Shown: positions 10,035 through 21,036, numbered from the stretch's first letter. The stretch is 64,000 bases of DNA from Campanula takesimana (GCA_026119855.1 JAOWBW010000389.1:937501-1001500), one strand, 5' to 3'. Notes: generated by a model not told the origin, from the sequence alone. Made by a program: numbers and translations.

Positions 10035-10500
10035 CTTCTTCCTATACTACTCCAGAACTCCTCCATAACAACTCACCACCACCATTCTTATCACCACCTC
10101 CACAGTCCCCTACCATTATATCCACCCATCCTCTACCTCCTTTACCACTGCTCTATGGAATTCTCCTTCCGTTTTCACTTCCAAGCATCTCCACCATACC
10201 CGACGGTGTCGCCGCCACCGGAGGGACTGAAACCTTCATTCTTGCGAATTAGTGCATAAATTCTCGATGAAAGAATAATTAAGAAGCTCAGAATACTTTC
10301 CTAGTACAGAGATTGTAAAATCATCACCGATCGGCCCAAGATGTGAAGGCGATTGGGAAAAAATTGTCGATTGGGGATTGGGATTGAGTGTTGGGTCGGA
10401 GGTACTGTTGGAGAGAAGTTTTGGTTTTGGGGGTGGATTGTACAGAGACGGTGGGGAATGGTGGAGGCAGAAGGAAGCGGCCTCGTCAATTAATTAAAGG
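10035..10500. other. Possible captured host sequence in the Mutator-like element
   Basis: Between the hAT MITE and the right arm the sequence is richer in C and G than its surroundings and keeps open frames on both strands (plus to 10259; minus 10489-10301). The plus frame is rich in H, P, S and Y, and ends with a stretch around MEFSFRFHFQASPP. I do not recognise a protein. Mutator-like elements often carry copied gene pieces (Pack-MULEs), so captured exon or UTR sequence is a reasonable guess. Confidence 0.3.
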
Positions 10501-10920
10501 GGAAGAAGGGAGTTCTTGTTTTTTTTACCCCCCTCATTTTTCAAAATCTTGCATATAACCCCTTATAAGAAATGTCAACTTCAAACTACTCAATTCTGTT
10601 AGTCACGTGCATGGCACATGCTTTTTAACTGAGTTTTTAACTAAATCCGTCAAAAAGACCCTAACTGACGAGTTTTTTACACGTCAAGGTCTGATCTGAC
10701 GAAAAAAATAACATCAGGGTTCGTTTGGGAGGGTGTTATATCACTTTAGGGTCTAAATTGTCATTAACCCTATTACAAAGTGTCTGTTGTAATATTACAC
10801 TTATAAATATTCAAGCAAACACTTTTATATATTCAAAGAGACACTTTTAGTGGTAGTTTTAAGACTAACTGTCTTACTATAATAAAGTGCCTCTTGAATA
10901 TTGAAAAGAGTGTGTTTTGA

Positions 10921-11064
10921 AGGAAACTAGTTCCTCAAAGTTATAAAAAGTCTTGTTTTAAGTAAACCCCAAACCTAAAACTCTAACAAACCTTAGCCTA
11001 AACCCTAAACCTTAACCCTATAAAAACAGGACTTTTTATAACTTATGGAGGAACTAGTTTCCTC
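10921..11064. repeat. Small foldback with telomere-like core
   Basis: The arms GGAAACTAGTTCCTC (10922) and GAGGAACTAGTTTCC (11047) are inverted, and next to them GTTATAAAAAGTC pairs with GACTTTTTATAAC. Between them, 10966-11024 is a degenerate run of the plant telomere word (CCCTAAA and CCTAAAC variants, four to six in a row). Confidence 0.6.
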
Positions 11065-11079
11065 CAAAATTTTCTCATT

Positions 11080-11340
11080 GAAAAATGCCTCTTACATTGT
11101 CAACAAGTGTTAGGTGGGTTTTTAAAATTTTCAAAACAAGTGTCTGCCCTAGTATTAAAAAGTGCCCCCTGTAGTATTGCAAAATGCCTCCTATAGTGTA
11201 AAAAAGTGTCTTGTGAGTTTTTGTTAGTGTCAAGCGAGTTTTTCTAAGTTCTAAAACAAGTGTCTGCCTTAGTATTAAAAAGTGCCTCCTGTAGTATACC
11301 AAAATGTCTCCTACAGTGTAAAAAAGTGTCTGGTGGGTTT
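11080..11340. repeat. Tandem repeat, unit about 120 bp
   Basis: Just over two copies are present. Shared words are ACAAGTGTCTGCC, TTAGTATTAAAAAGTGCC, TCCTGTAGTAT and AGTGTAAAAAAGTGTCT. Related but weaker words extend back to 10770-10900. Confidence 0.6.
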
Positions 11341-12109
11341 TCGTAAGTTCCAGTTATTTGCAAAAATGTTTTCGCTCCCTGATCTCGAGATCGCTATTTT
11401 CAAATTGCAAGACCCGATTCTAGTCCCTTTGAGAGACAGAGTTGCGTCTTTTAGTAACGTTTCGTTTATTTACAAAAATACCACTCCGCATATAGAAAAC
11501 ACGTTTTACACTAAGATGCGTGTAAAACGCGTTTTTCCCAAGATTTTCTGATGGACAAATATATTATCTTAGTATTATAAAATTGAAATGCTGAAAAGAA
11601 AAACAAAATAATTGTTTTCCTTTATTTAGCAGGATTAATTCAGATAAGATTTGATTAAACATAAGTGGAAAAAAAATAATCACGAATACTCTTTTATTAT
11701 ATTATAGATATTAATTAAGAAGTGTATTAGACGTTTCTTTTAACTTTCTAAACAAGAAAAATGTCATGCTAATTCTAAGACCTAGAAATAAAAGTAACGT
11801 GCAGTTCATCAAGAAACGGTAGGAAGGAGTGTATACTTGACAACCTCAAAACCGACCAAAAAGATTTAATTGAGCGGTATTCGGTATTAGTTTCTCAAAC
11901 GGAGGTCACAAATTCGAATCCCGTTAAAAAAAAATTGTGTTAGCCTATTTATAAGCCAAATTGCAGCATTTATAGCATTATGAATTAACAGTACAAGTAG
12001 GACTAGAAGATTAACACAATAATTAGAAAAAAAAAAAAAAAAAAAAAGAAAAAAAAAAGAGTATATTTGTGTAGAAAATGAAGAGAGAGAATGAGTAGGG
12101 TAAAAAGTA
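11341..12109. other. AT-rich spacer without a gene
   Basis: Nothing here codes convincingly. There is the second CACGTTTT-type hairpin (11490-11540), a long A-tract (12027-12059), and a short patch (11868-11935) with a B-box-like word AAATTCGAATCCCG that recalls tRNA-derived SINEs but lacks a good A box at the right distance. Confidence 0.35.
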
Positions 12110-12332
12110 CTCCCTCCGTCCCATACTTATCGTTACTTATTTCTATTTTGGACGTCCCATACTTATTGCTACTTACCCAAAATGTTCACTTTTCTCTCTC
12201 CTATCCACTCACAACAACTATCCACTAACTTATTATCCCTCTCCTATCCACTCATAATACTTACTTTTCCAACATATTTTTTTAATCCCCGTGCACTCCC
12301 ATTTGGTAGCAATAAGTATGGGACGGAGGGAG
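12110..12332. mobile_element. Stowaway MITE, complete
   Basis: The left end CTCCCTCCGTCCCATACTTA and the right end, reversed, CTCCCTCCGTCCCATACTTA are identical over at least 20 bases. TA precedes it (12108-12109); the right flank is AA. The length is 223 bp. It is the full form of the truncated copy at 6551-6735. Confidence 0.88.
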
Positions 12333-12503
12333 AAGTGTTGGTTGAATAAATTGAGTGGTGGAAAATGGAGAGAGATAATGAGTGGTGTTAAATAATGGGA
12401 TAAAGTGAATAAAAATATATTAAAACATTTCCATTTTTCGCAGTTTCACTTGTGGTGGGACGGACCAAAAAGGAAATAAGTCTCACTTCTTTCATTAGAT
12501 GGA
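12333..12503. mobile_element. Decayed MITE remnant
   Basis: The stretch has GGTGGAAAATGGAGAGAGAT and GTGGGACGGACCAAAAAGG, words found in other Stowaway-type MITEs. No terminal repeat pair or TSD can be drawn. Confidence 0.3.
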
Positions 12504-12684
12504 GTGTATAAAGTTTACTTTAAAATTCAAACTTCAAAATGTTTTTGGGAAATTTTGGAAAAGAAATATAAAACTAATGATATTGGCTACACGAAGTTCA
12601 TTGTGGATAAATTTCACTTAAATAAAATGGTGGACCGTAAATCGGTCACCGAGCAAGTTCAAGAACTTCAACTTATGATTCATG

Positions 12685-12985
12685 TAGTAAATCCCATTGA
12701 TATTGCATATTCTTGGTAAAAGTCATATGTGTCCCCATGTGACTCAAATTCCATACATGCGAGGGGCTCAAGATTCATGTCATCTTTATATTCTGTGATA
12801 TTTGTTGCTGGAGAACTTAGTCCCACATCATCCTCGGTATGTAACCTGTCAACATCCAACATATCTCTGCTCACTCTATCTTCAGTATGCAGTTTATTCT
12901 CAGCATCTAATATGTTGAGAAGCTCCTTTTGTTCTGGTTCTTCCTTCTCAAGTTCTCCAGAAGGTAACCTAATATTCATATCCAT
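12685..12985 (-). pseudogene. FAR1-related (FRS-type) N-terminal fragment
   Basis: From the ATG at 12985 the minus strand encodes about 100 residues. They begin MDMNIRLPSGELEKEE, pass through an acidic stretch, and end FESHGDTYDFYQEYAISMGF at the insert border. This last part is the opening of the FAR1 DNA-binding (WRKY-GCM1-like) domain. FAR1/FRS proteins are plant transcription factors derived from Mutator-type transposases. The zinc-binding remainder, transposase core and SWIM domain are absent, so the fragment has no function by itself. The sequence before the ATG resembles a host leader. Confidence 0.75.
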
Positions 12986-13113
12986 TGCAAGTACCTAGTA
13001 ATGGTCAAGCCTTTTGAGTGGAAACCTGTATAAAAGAGGAGTTTGAATTTGGCGGTTGCACGCGAGGGGTAACGGCGAGTGGACGACGGGAGTTGCCCCC
13101 AAATTTTGGTGGG
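12685..13113 (-). mobile_element. Insert of FAR1-related sequence in copia gag
   Basis: The 429-bp segment is flanked by a 14-bp direct repeat, ACTTATGATTCATG (12671-12684 and 13114-13127), in the middle of gag. The gag reading is continuous if one repeat copy and the segment are ignored, so this is an insertion with a target duplication. Read on the minus strand it is the 5' end of a FAR1-type gene: leader, ATG and the first codons. The duplication length fits target-primed retroposition better than a cut-and-paste element, but no A-tail is seen. Confidence 0.7.
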
Positions 13114-14549
13114 ACTTATGATTCATGACATATTGGTGGAATGTTACATACTTAATGAATCATATCAAGTTACTTCCATTATTGGAAAACTTCCTCCAGC
13201 ATGGACGAATTCCAAATATTATTTGCGACACAAGAAATCATTTGCTTTAATGAATTTGGAAGACTTGACAGTGAGACTGAAGAATGAAGAGAACAATCAA
13301 GGATGTGACAAGCGCAATAGCATTAAGGCTAAAGCACATGTCGTAGAAGATACAAGTAAAAGTAAGAAGCGTAAAGAGAACAACAAGAAAGGGCCCAAAA
13401 GCAAGAAAAACAAAAAGTTTGAAGGAGCTTGTTATTTATGTGGGAAAAACGACCATCTTACGAAAGATTGCCGTCACTGCAGAATTGATAACAATTTGCA
13501 ATGAACTTCACCGCTTCTGAGATTGATAATATGCATTTATCTGCGGTGGTTTCTGAAGTAAACATGGTTAGAAACAACCGAGAATGGTGGGTAAACACTA
13601 AGGCTACTCATCATATTTGCTCTTACATTAGTATGTTCTCTACATACAAGAAGCATGAAGAAAAACTTTTGATGGGAAATTCTTTCGTTTCCGTAATTGA
13701 AGGACAAGGCAAGTGATTCTCAAGTTCACTTCGGGAAAAGATGAAACCCTTAATGATGTGCTTTATGTTCCAGATATTAGGAAGAACTTAATATCTAGTT
13801 CTGTCTTGTATAATAAAGGCTTTAGAATAGTCTTTGAGTCAGACAAATTTGTGTTGACCACAAGTTGGTATATATGTAGGAAAATGCTATGTGTGTGATG
13901 GTCTTTTCAAAGCAAATGTAGCCGTTATCAGCAAAAATAAATCATATCTAATAATATAGTATCTTCTTCTTACTTGCTTGAGTCTCCTATTTTATGGCAT
14001 GATCGATTAGGTCACATAAATTTTAAGAAGATGAAGAAACTAGCAAGTTTGGGATTTATTCCTAAATTTAATTTGATCAATCTTATAAGTGTGAATTATG
14101 CGTGGAAGCAAAGTTTGCGAAACAACCTTTTCGCGCTGTTGAAATAAGTTCAAAACCACTAGAATTAGTTCACATTGATCTATGTGATTTTAAATCAATT
14201 CCAACACGCGGGGGTAAACGTATTTTATCACATTTATTGATGATTGCACTCGTTATTATTATGTTTATTTACTAAATAATAAATATGATATAATATATGT
14301 ATTTTGAAATACAAAGCCGAAGTTTAGAACCCGGTGAATGGAAAAATAAAAATTCTTTGATCCGATATAGGAGGAGAATATGAATTTTCATCTGCACAAG
14401 TGTGTGCTAAATTTGAAATAATTCATCAATCAAACAACGACACCATATGCACTTAATCAAATGGGATTGCTGAAATGAAAATCAGAACTTCAAAAGATAT
14501 CATTTACTTTATGCTTTTAAACTCTGAATTACCCGACAACTTGTGTGGT

Positions 14550-14582
14550 GGGGGGGGGGGGGGAACTTTACATATGTCTAAC

Positions 14583-14633
<51 letters not shown>
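14550..14633. repeat. G-run and AT microsatellite
   Basis: A run of 13 G (14550-14562) is followed after 23 bases by about 24 AT units (14586-14633). They lie at the junction between the copia relic and the next LTR. Confidence 0.95.
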
Positions 14634-14634
<1 letters not shown>

Positions 14635-14648
14635 ACATACACACACAA

Positions 14649-15658
14649 TGTTGGAAAAATAGTGTATTTTTGTGTATTATGTGAAGGAAATATGATTTAT
14701 TTCCGTGATAAATAATTTGTCAAATGACAAAATTGTTTGTGGGTTGTGTTCTACTCCATGAAAACATTGAGATAATGTATTCATTTGTCCAATTTGGTTT
14801 TGGGATGAATGAGATACAAAGGCTTGAAGTTGGTGGGTTGAAATGGGGATATTGAGTTTGTCCCACATTGGAAAGAAATGTGAAAGGAAGCTAGTATAAA
14901 GGCTTGAGCACTTTAGTAGTGTTCAAGCTTGTATGGCGTAGAGGCTTTCTCTCGCGTGCAGGGGGGGCGCAAATTATGGACCCAAATTGGCTTGGATCGG
15001 CTGAACTCATGTGTGCACGCGACCTGCGGACACGAATGTAGCACCGATTTGCCTTGTCCGAGCCACCTTTTGCATGTATTTTTGATTTTTTCAGTCAAAA
15101 ATTTTGCACAGATTTATCCCACTGGAATGCAAACTGAACAGCCATGTTATCTTATCTCTTTATCTGAAATTAATTAATGGGATTATGGATTATGTTTATC
15201 CATGTAATTAATTTTCAGATTCAAGGAATGGGTTCTCACAGTTGGGTATAAATAGAGCACATCAGCAACCATTTGAGAAGCAACAGAAAATCCGAGCAAT
15301 ACATTGTTTCAACAATTTTTCCACAACATTTCTCTTGTTGCATATTGTTCATTCCTCCTTTGGCCTCATGCATTGCATTCTCGTGGTGATACTGTCCAAG
15401 CACTTAATTCAATTCGCCGGAGTCTCTTAGTGCAGGGAAGCATCCGGTTCGTGCGAGTTATCCTTGGAGACTAGCGTCCGACGACAACCTCAAGCACTCA
15501 CGGTGAGGGGGCGAATAAGTCTTAAGGACAGTGTGTTCAACACACGGCTCAGCATAAAACATTCAGTCTAGTTTCTGTTTATCTATTCTACAGTTTATTA
15601 TTTATTTATTTATTATTTATTCTGTAATTCGAGTTCCTTTTGTAGAATTTTCCTAACA
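14649..15658 (+). mobile_element. Copia LTR, first copy
   Basis: The LTR starts TGTTGGAAAAATAG and ends TTTTCCTAACA, giving TG...CA ends with an imperfect inverted repeat. It is about 1010 bp and closely matches 22185-23184. A TATA box TATAAATAG lies at 15247. It marks the left end of the element that runs to 23184. Confidence 0.85.
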
Positions 15659-15710
15659 ATCTTAAGACTTATTCCTTCTGCAAGAGGGAACGGATTACAG
15701 AACAACATAC

Positions 15711-17551
15711 TGATAAACGACTATTTTATAGTCATTTATAATATATTTTACCTACTATTTTACTTTCAATCATAGCTCTATTTGGTACTTTTAATTTATT
15801 TTTATATATATTTTGTAGATTTTATTCTTGGTGTCACTTTGTGGTTGAAACAGGTTTTCTAGGGTCTTTTCGGATTAAAATATGGCTCATATGATAGACC
15901 GGAGCAAAAGGATTAAAGATGGAATAATTTGAGAAGAAAAAAGAGTGAAAAATATGATTTTTGGGTTGGCACGACCGCGCATGAAAAGCAGCACGGCCGT
16001 GCCATTTATGTCGACAAATGTGACCAGGAGAAACAATTTCGCACGGCCGTGCAGAAATCAAAGCTCGACCGCGCCAAACACCTTGGTCCGGCCGGACCCA
16101 ACTACATACCCGGTCGGACCTATTTAAAAATCCGGTCGGACTCCTTAGCAAACCCGGTCGGACCTCTCAAAAATCACCATTCTGCTGACTTGGTCCGGAT
16201 TTTTGGGTTGGCATGACCGCGCTTGAAAAGCAGCACGGCCGTGCCATTTATGTCGACAAATGTGACCAGGAGAAACAATTCCGCACGGCCGTGCAGAAAT
16301 CAAAGCTCGACCGCGCCAAACACCTTGGTCCGGCCGGACCCAACTACATACCCGGTCGGACCTATTTAAAAATCCGGTCGGACTCCTTAGCAAACCCGGC
16401 TGAACCTCTCAAAAATTACCATTTTGCAGACTTGGTCCGGTCGGACCACTCCAACACCCGTCCGGACCCAACTTATGCCTGTTCTGAACCAATGCTTCCA
16501 AGAGGTGTCTTTTGGACTGAGTTTCGGGAAAGAACACCTCTCTTGACCCAAATTCCTATATAAGAAGGTCATTTCAGCCTTGTAAAGTATCCAGAAACTA
16601 TTGTAAGGTTACTATAGTGAATTCTTAGTTCAAACATCATTTATACTCAGAATTTGTGAGAATCATTTGAGTGTTCTAGCGAGGAATATTCTGAGTTTGA
16701 GCAATAATACACCAAGTTTATTTTCAGTCATTTGTCTCCATTTCCATCATTGTGAATAAGTATCTCTTATCTCTATCATTTTAATATCTTATTCATCTCT
16801 TATTGTCTTTATAGCACAAATGGCTTGTGAGTAATCCCCCTTATTCTTGGAGTTGGAAACTCATTCACATGTCTTCATCACTTTAATTCATGCTCTTCTT
16901 TTATCTCTTCATCTTAAAACAATTTATTCATATCGTAACTAAAACGCCTACGACCATGATGACGTCCATGATTCGTATGAACTCTAGTTAGTCAAGAGAA
17001 GTACCTAGCGGAGAATCTTGATTAGCGGATCCATATGAATTAAACTGGGTTTCTATTAATCACGATAGTAGATTAATGGCCTAGGGATGGTCTTGAGTGG
17101 AAAGTACGTGGAATTTTCATAAACATTAATGGGTTCTTACTAATTATGGACCATCGAGAGATAGGGCATAATTAGTATGAGAATACAAATACTACTTGCT
17201 TGATCGTGAGAAGTAGTATAGGCTTAATGTACCATCCTTGTTTTAAATGGAACTTTAATATAAAAAGAGCATGATTAATCGATGAATATATGTTGTTTGA
17301 GTCCCAATCCCGAGAATTCCTTAAACATAAGAGTTTTCAATTCAAGTAATAGTTCTTACAATTTATTTTTAGTTAAGTGACAAATCATTTTACCCCCAAT
17401 CAATCATTTTTATTATTTCTTTCTATCAAAGCAAACGTTTTATAAAGTGAACATTGTCTCCATGTGATCGACCCGCATTTGCCTTTATCTATACTATTTC
17501 TACACCGTGCACTTGCATTTTATAAACCAAGCCGTGCATTTCGGCCTAACA
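15711..17551 (+). mobile_element. Solo LTR (gypsy-like), 1841 bp
   Basis: The segment starts TGATAAACGACT and ends GGCCTAACA. It is flanked by the 5-bp duplication CATAC (15706-15710 and 17552-17556). The related copia leader at 23185-23805 lacks it, so an empty-site form exists in the same window. There is no internal coding sequence; a single LTR left by recombination is the simplest reading. The orientation is inferred from the A-rich end block GACCCGCATTTGCC...GTGCACTTGCATT. The right-hand part resembles Athila/Tekay-type LTR ends, but the lineage is not certain. Confidence 0.8.
15957..16440 (+). repeat. 242-bp tandem duplication with palindromes
   Basis: Two near-identical 242-bp units (15957-16198 and 16199-16440) lie in the solo LTR. 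Each has two copies of the perfect palindrome GCACGGCCGTGC (15991, 16041, 16233, 16283) and several CCGGTCGGAC words. The block is much richer in CpG than the rest of the LTR. Confidence 0.9.
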
Positions 17552-18060
17552 CATACTAATTTCATTTGTGATAAAGGATTGCAGATTACAATATTCTTGT
17601 GGCGTGGTGGCTATTGGAGAAAATATTGGAAATGGACGGAAAAGCGGTGGAAAATAAGCAAATTTCAGCACTGCTTTTCATGACCAGCTGTGGTAAAACG
17701 AAATTTACCGCTTCGTTAACCGTTAGATCGGTCTAAAAAATTTTGTGCATGTTCAGGACTCATAGAATAAATATCTGAACGGTGGAGATTGGATTTTGAT
17801 ATCCAAAAGGTGATAAAAAATTCACAGAATAGCAGTTTTTGTGAAACAGTTTGCTTTCTACTTGTTTAATGAATTAACCAAGTTGGAAACATTGATGTTC
17901 ATGACATAAACTATGAAACAATGGTGGCTATGCCTCATAAAGTGGTTATACATCTTGTGATATATCTCTTATGGATCGTATGAATCATATTGAAGAGATT
18001 AGAAAGTTCGTTGGAACTAAGAACGTTGAAAGATCAAGTCTTTAACGTTACTTTGACAAA

Positions 18061-18285
18061 GATAATAGGGTTTTTGAAAGAAGTTGTTAAAACCTATTAT
18101 GGTTAATGGTGACAAAGGTCACAAAATATTAACATAATAAGGCTTCTTGAAAGAAGTTGTTAAAACTTATTATTGTTAACAGTGACAAAAAGTCATAAAT
18201 ATAGAAACAATAGGACTTCTTGAAAGAAGTTGTTAAATCCTATTGTTATTGATGATGGGTAATGACACAAAAATTTAGATGAAGG
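18061..18285 (+). repeat. Threefold hairpin repeat, period about 73 bp
   Basis: Units start near 18063, 18137 and 18210. Each has AATAGG or AATAAG, then CTTCTTGAAAGAAG (itself a palindrome), then GTTGTTAAAACCTATT, so both the outer and inner words can pair. It lies in the copia leader upstream of gag. Confidence 0.75.
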
Positions 18286-18772
18286 GCTTCTAAAGAATTT
18301 GTGCATTTTGTGAATGAGAAATTAATTTTCTCTAAATCTGAAGTACTCCAAGATGAGACCTTTAATGTTTGGAATAATTGACTTTTAATAAAAATTAAGA
18401 GGTTTATAATTATAGTTGTTACAATAAATAAATTGTGTGAATTCTCCTATTGAATTAACAATTTATTTTGTAGTAAATTCTCTACTTGAGGCTGAGAGTT
18501 ATAGTTGTAATAACAAAGTAATAATTTGGTATTTAATTGTTTTAAATTAAAGCCAAAGTATTAGGAAAGACTTCTTGTGTGGAGACGAATATCCAAATGA
18601 ATATGATGTATTCTATGAATTCCGGCTCACTATAGTGAGAAGTCAAAGAATGTTGTTGGCATCGACCTTATGTGTTGCCAACAAAAGATGTTCTATTTGA
18701 CCACCTTGAATTTAGTGAGGTTCTTAATGAAGATCCTACAAAGTTTGGTGGAAATAAAATGGATGTTTTAAG

Positions 18773-18946
18773 CAGTGTTCTAAAAGACCCCGTCTAGGCC
18801 GCCTAGGCGCTAGGTGTTCATGAAACGCCTAAGTCTCGTCTAAGATATTATAGTTATTTCTGAATTCTCGGCCCCGCCTAGGCCCCGCCTAGGCGCTAGG
18901 CACCCCTGTGGTGCCTAGCGACCGCCTATCGATTTTTAGAACCTTG
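18773..18946. mobile_element. hAT-type MITE in copia gag
   Basis: The 174-bp element begins CAGTGTTCTAAAAGA and ends, reversed, CAAGGTTCTAAAAATCG. A perfect 8-bp TSD (GTTTTAAG) flanks it at 18765-18772 and 18947-18954. The interior repeats CCGCCTAGGCGCTAGG-type words on both sides. Confidence 0.88.
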
Positions 18947-18954
18947 GTTTTAAG

Positions 18955-19090
18955 CCATGAATGCGGTTGAAGCATGTGAATTACTTTTGCCTTTATCATG
19001 GAAGCATATGGAATTCATTTGCAAGAACTATGTTCTTAATGAGCTCTCTGATTCTCTTTATAGTGTTTAGAGAGAAAATGAATGGCAAAA
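18955..19090 (+). pseudogene. Copia gag trace
   Basis: A short frame reads through ...LPLSWKHMEFICKNYVLNEL..., the usual gag block of UBN2-type copia elements. Stops and frame changes follow, and no full gag can be drawn. Confidence 0.55.
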
Positions 19091-19484
19091 GAATTGTGGG
19101 AGTCTTTCGACTATAACAATAAAATTGAGAATGCGGGTGCAATGATTAATTGGAGGCCGTTTCCCTGTTTAAATATTAGACTCCATAGACCGCAAAAAGT
19201 CAAATGGAATAGTTGAAATTGTCTTTCATAAAATCCATGCCGAATGGATGGTGTTAAGTGAAATTTCCAAGTGACAAATTGAGAAATTACTTTTCACTTG
19301 GAAATATTCAAGAAGCACCTCAAAAGTAAATGAATTGAAATGAATGTTGAGATGCTTGCTATTCATCTTTGTGTTGGAAAGAGAATATAGTTTCAGAGAA
19401 GAAGTTGTTAACACTTCTTATAGCAAAAGCAAATGTGGTAGAGCATACCATAATGCTTATTGCAAAGACAAAGTAGGTCAAATT

Positions 19485-19600
19485 TACTTGAAAAGTCAAA
19501 ATTTGTCTGAAAAGTCGAATTTGTGCGAAAGACAAACTTGTTTGAAGCGTCAAACTTGTTTGAAAACTCAAGCTTGTTTGAAATCCAAAATTAAGTCATG
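19485..19600 (+). repeat. Short tandem repeat in decayed gag
   Basis: About five units of roughly 18-21 bp carry words such as AAACTTGTTTGAA and AAAAGTCAAA. The plus frame gives a repeated CLK-type peptide. This is probably a local expansion in dead coding sequence. Confidence 0.6.
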
Positions 19601-20766
19601 CATATATCTTTCTTGACAACAATTGGTGTCATTAAGGATAATCTTCATGATTTGAATAAATGAAATAAAAATTGTATCAACCGATGGGTTGATTTAGTGA
19701 TCAATAATGAGAACAAGTCTCTTTAGTTGTATCACATTCCCTCATTCAAAAAGGGATTCAATAAGATGTAAAATGTGTGTTAAACTATATCATCACAAGT
19801 TAAGTATAGTGATAGATTGTTCAAACACATGGTAATGATAACAATGTTATTGTTATATGTAATAAGCATTTTCTCATTGAATGGAAAAGTTGGAAACCAA
19901 CATTAAAATGAGATAATGAGGATGAAACACTAATGCTTATAATGTGTATATGACATGTGTTCATACACAATATCCATCTTGTAAACTAATATCAAATGGT
20001 GTTGATGAAAGAACTAATAGCACGATTGTTATATTTAGGACTAACCCAAAATGTGGGGAGTGAGTCTACTTTGGAAAATTAAATACCTATTGAATATGTT
20101 ACCCCAAGAAAACAATGTAAATTCCATATGAAGTATGGAAACGTAGACCTACGTACACTTGTGAATGTGGGGGTGGTTCGCAAAGTAGAAAGTCCAACAT
20201 CAACAAAATGGATATTTGCGTTACAAAATGGTGGAGTATGTAAGTAATGAGTTTTCATTGGGTTGTCATATATTATTCATTGACATTAAATATATATTAA
20301 ACCAAGATTGAAATAATGGAAATCATGTACTGATGTCAAGTTCATGAAAAATGAAAAAGTGATACTTTGAATGAAATAGATCAAAGTAAAGTGTGCAAGT
20401 TAGTAAAGTCACTAGATAACTTGAAACAAGCACAAAATAATGACATCAAAGCTTGATTTTACATTGAAAGAAAGAGGATTAATAAAAAATGACATGAATG
20501 GAAATGTCATAGTGTTGATTAAATCTATCGAAGATATGTTGAACTTGAAAGAAGTTTGCTAATTTGACCGTTGGATTTAAAACTTCAAGAAGAACTCGTG
20601 AATTTGCATTAAGCAAGTTATGATATAGTTCTTGAAAGTTTTGAAAAGGTCAAGAGATATGGGTTTAGCGGATGTTATCCTTGAAGTGAAAATTTCTAAG
20701 AAATCTAATGGATAATTCTTGAGAAATTAGCAAGGATAGTTTTGCAATGGCTCGAACCTAATATTC

Positions 20767-21030
20767 ATGAGTCAACATCTATTGAAAAATAAAGCTAATG
20801 CTGTTTTTCAAGTTGAACACTCGAGAATTATTGGAAGTCTAGTGAATTGGTACACTAGTAGTCCTAAATGTATAGTGAGAGTACTAAGGTACTTGAGATA
20901 CAATCGAGATCAAGGATTACTCTACACTAGACATCTATCGATATCTGAAGGATATAGTAATGCTACATGGATATCAGATATCCAAGACTCAAGGTCTACA
21001 AGTGGATTTGTATTCACATTAGTGTTCGAA
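20767..21030 (+). pseudogene. Copia RT-RNase H fragment
   Basis: The frame contains HSRIIGSLVN, then VRVLRYLRYNRDQGLLYT, EGYSNATWISD and SRSTSGFVFTL. This is the standard RT C-terminus and RNase H start of copia elements. The part between the first two blocks is deleted. The frame runs into foreign sequence at about 21030. Confidence 0.8.
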
Positions 21031-21036
21031 ATTTAG

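Larger units (their letters stand above)
9263..10770. mobile_element. Mutator-like non-autonomous element, 1508 bp
   Basis: Both ends read inward as GGGTTAATGACAATTTAGAC, and the inverted arms (9263-9452 and 10580-10770, about 190 bp) differ at only about a dozen positions by eye. A perfect 10-bp TSD (TATTACAAAG) flanks the element. Long TIRs with a 9-11-bp TSD are the hallmark of Mutator-like elements. No transposase is present, so it must have been moved in trans. The interior holds a nested hAT MITE and a stretch richer in GC than its surroundings (10035-10500) that may be captured sequence. The perfect TSD and similar arms suggest a fairly recent insertion compared with its neighbours. 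Confidence 0.85.
12504..14548 (+). pseudogene. Decayed copia gag-protease-integrase
   Basis: This is a plus-strand copia relic. Gag (UBN2 type) reads from 12504 (ILEKKYKTNDIG), is broken by a 429-bp insert, and resumes at 13114 to a CCHC knuckle (CYLCGKNDHLTKDC, about 13429-13470). The protease region follows around 13590, where the usual D-S/T-G-A motif has become NTKATHHIC, so the catalytic Asp is lost. A GAG-pre-integrase piece (WHDRLGHINFKK, about 13999) and fragments of the integrase core (HIDLCDF, about 14172; then about 14360-14540) follow in changing frames. No RT remains: the element is cut off at a G-run and a TA microsatellite before the next LTR. It cannot code for a working product. 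Confidence 0.8.

Noticed and set aside
11868..11935. tRNA or tRNA-derived SINE
   Set aside because: There is a B-box-like word, but the A box is weak, no cloverleaf can be drawn, and no TSD is seen.
14475..14684. Gly/Ile-Tyr repeat frame
   Set aside because: It is produced by the G-run and the AT microsatellite after a decayed integrase piece.
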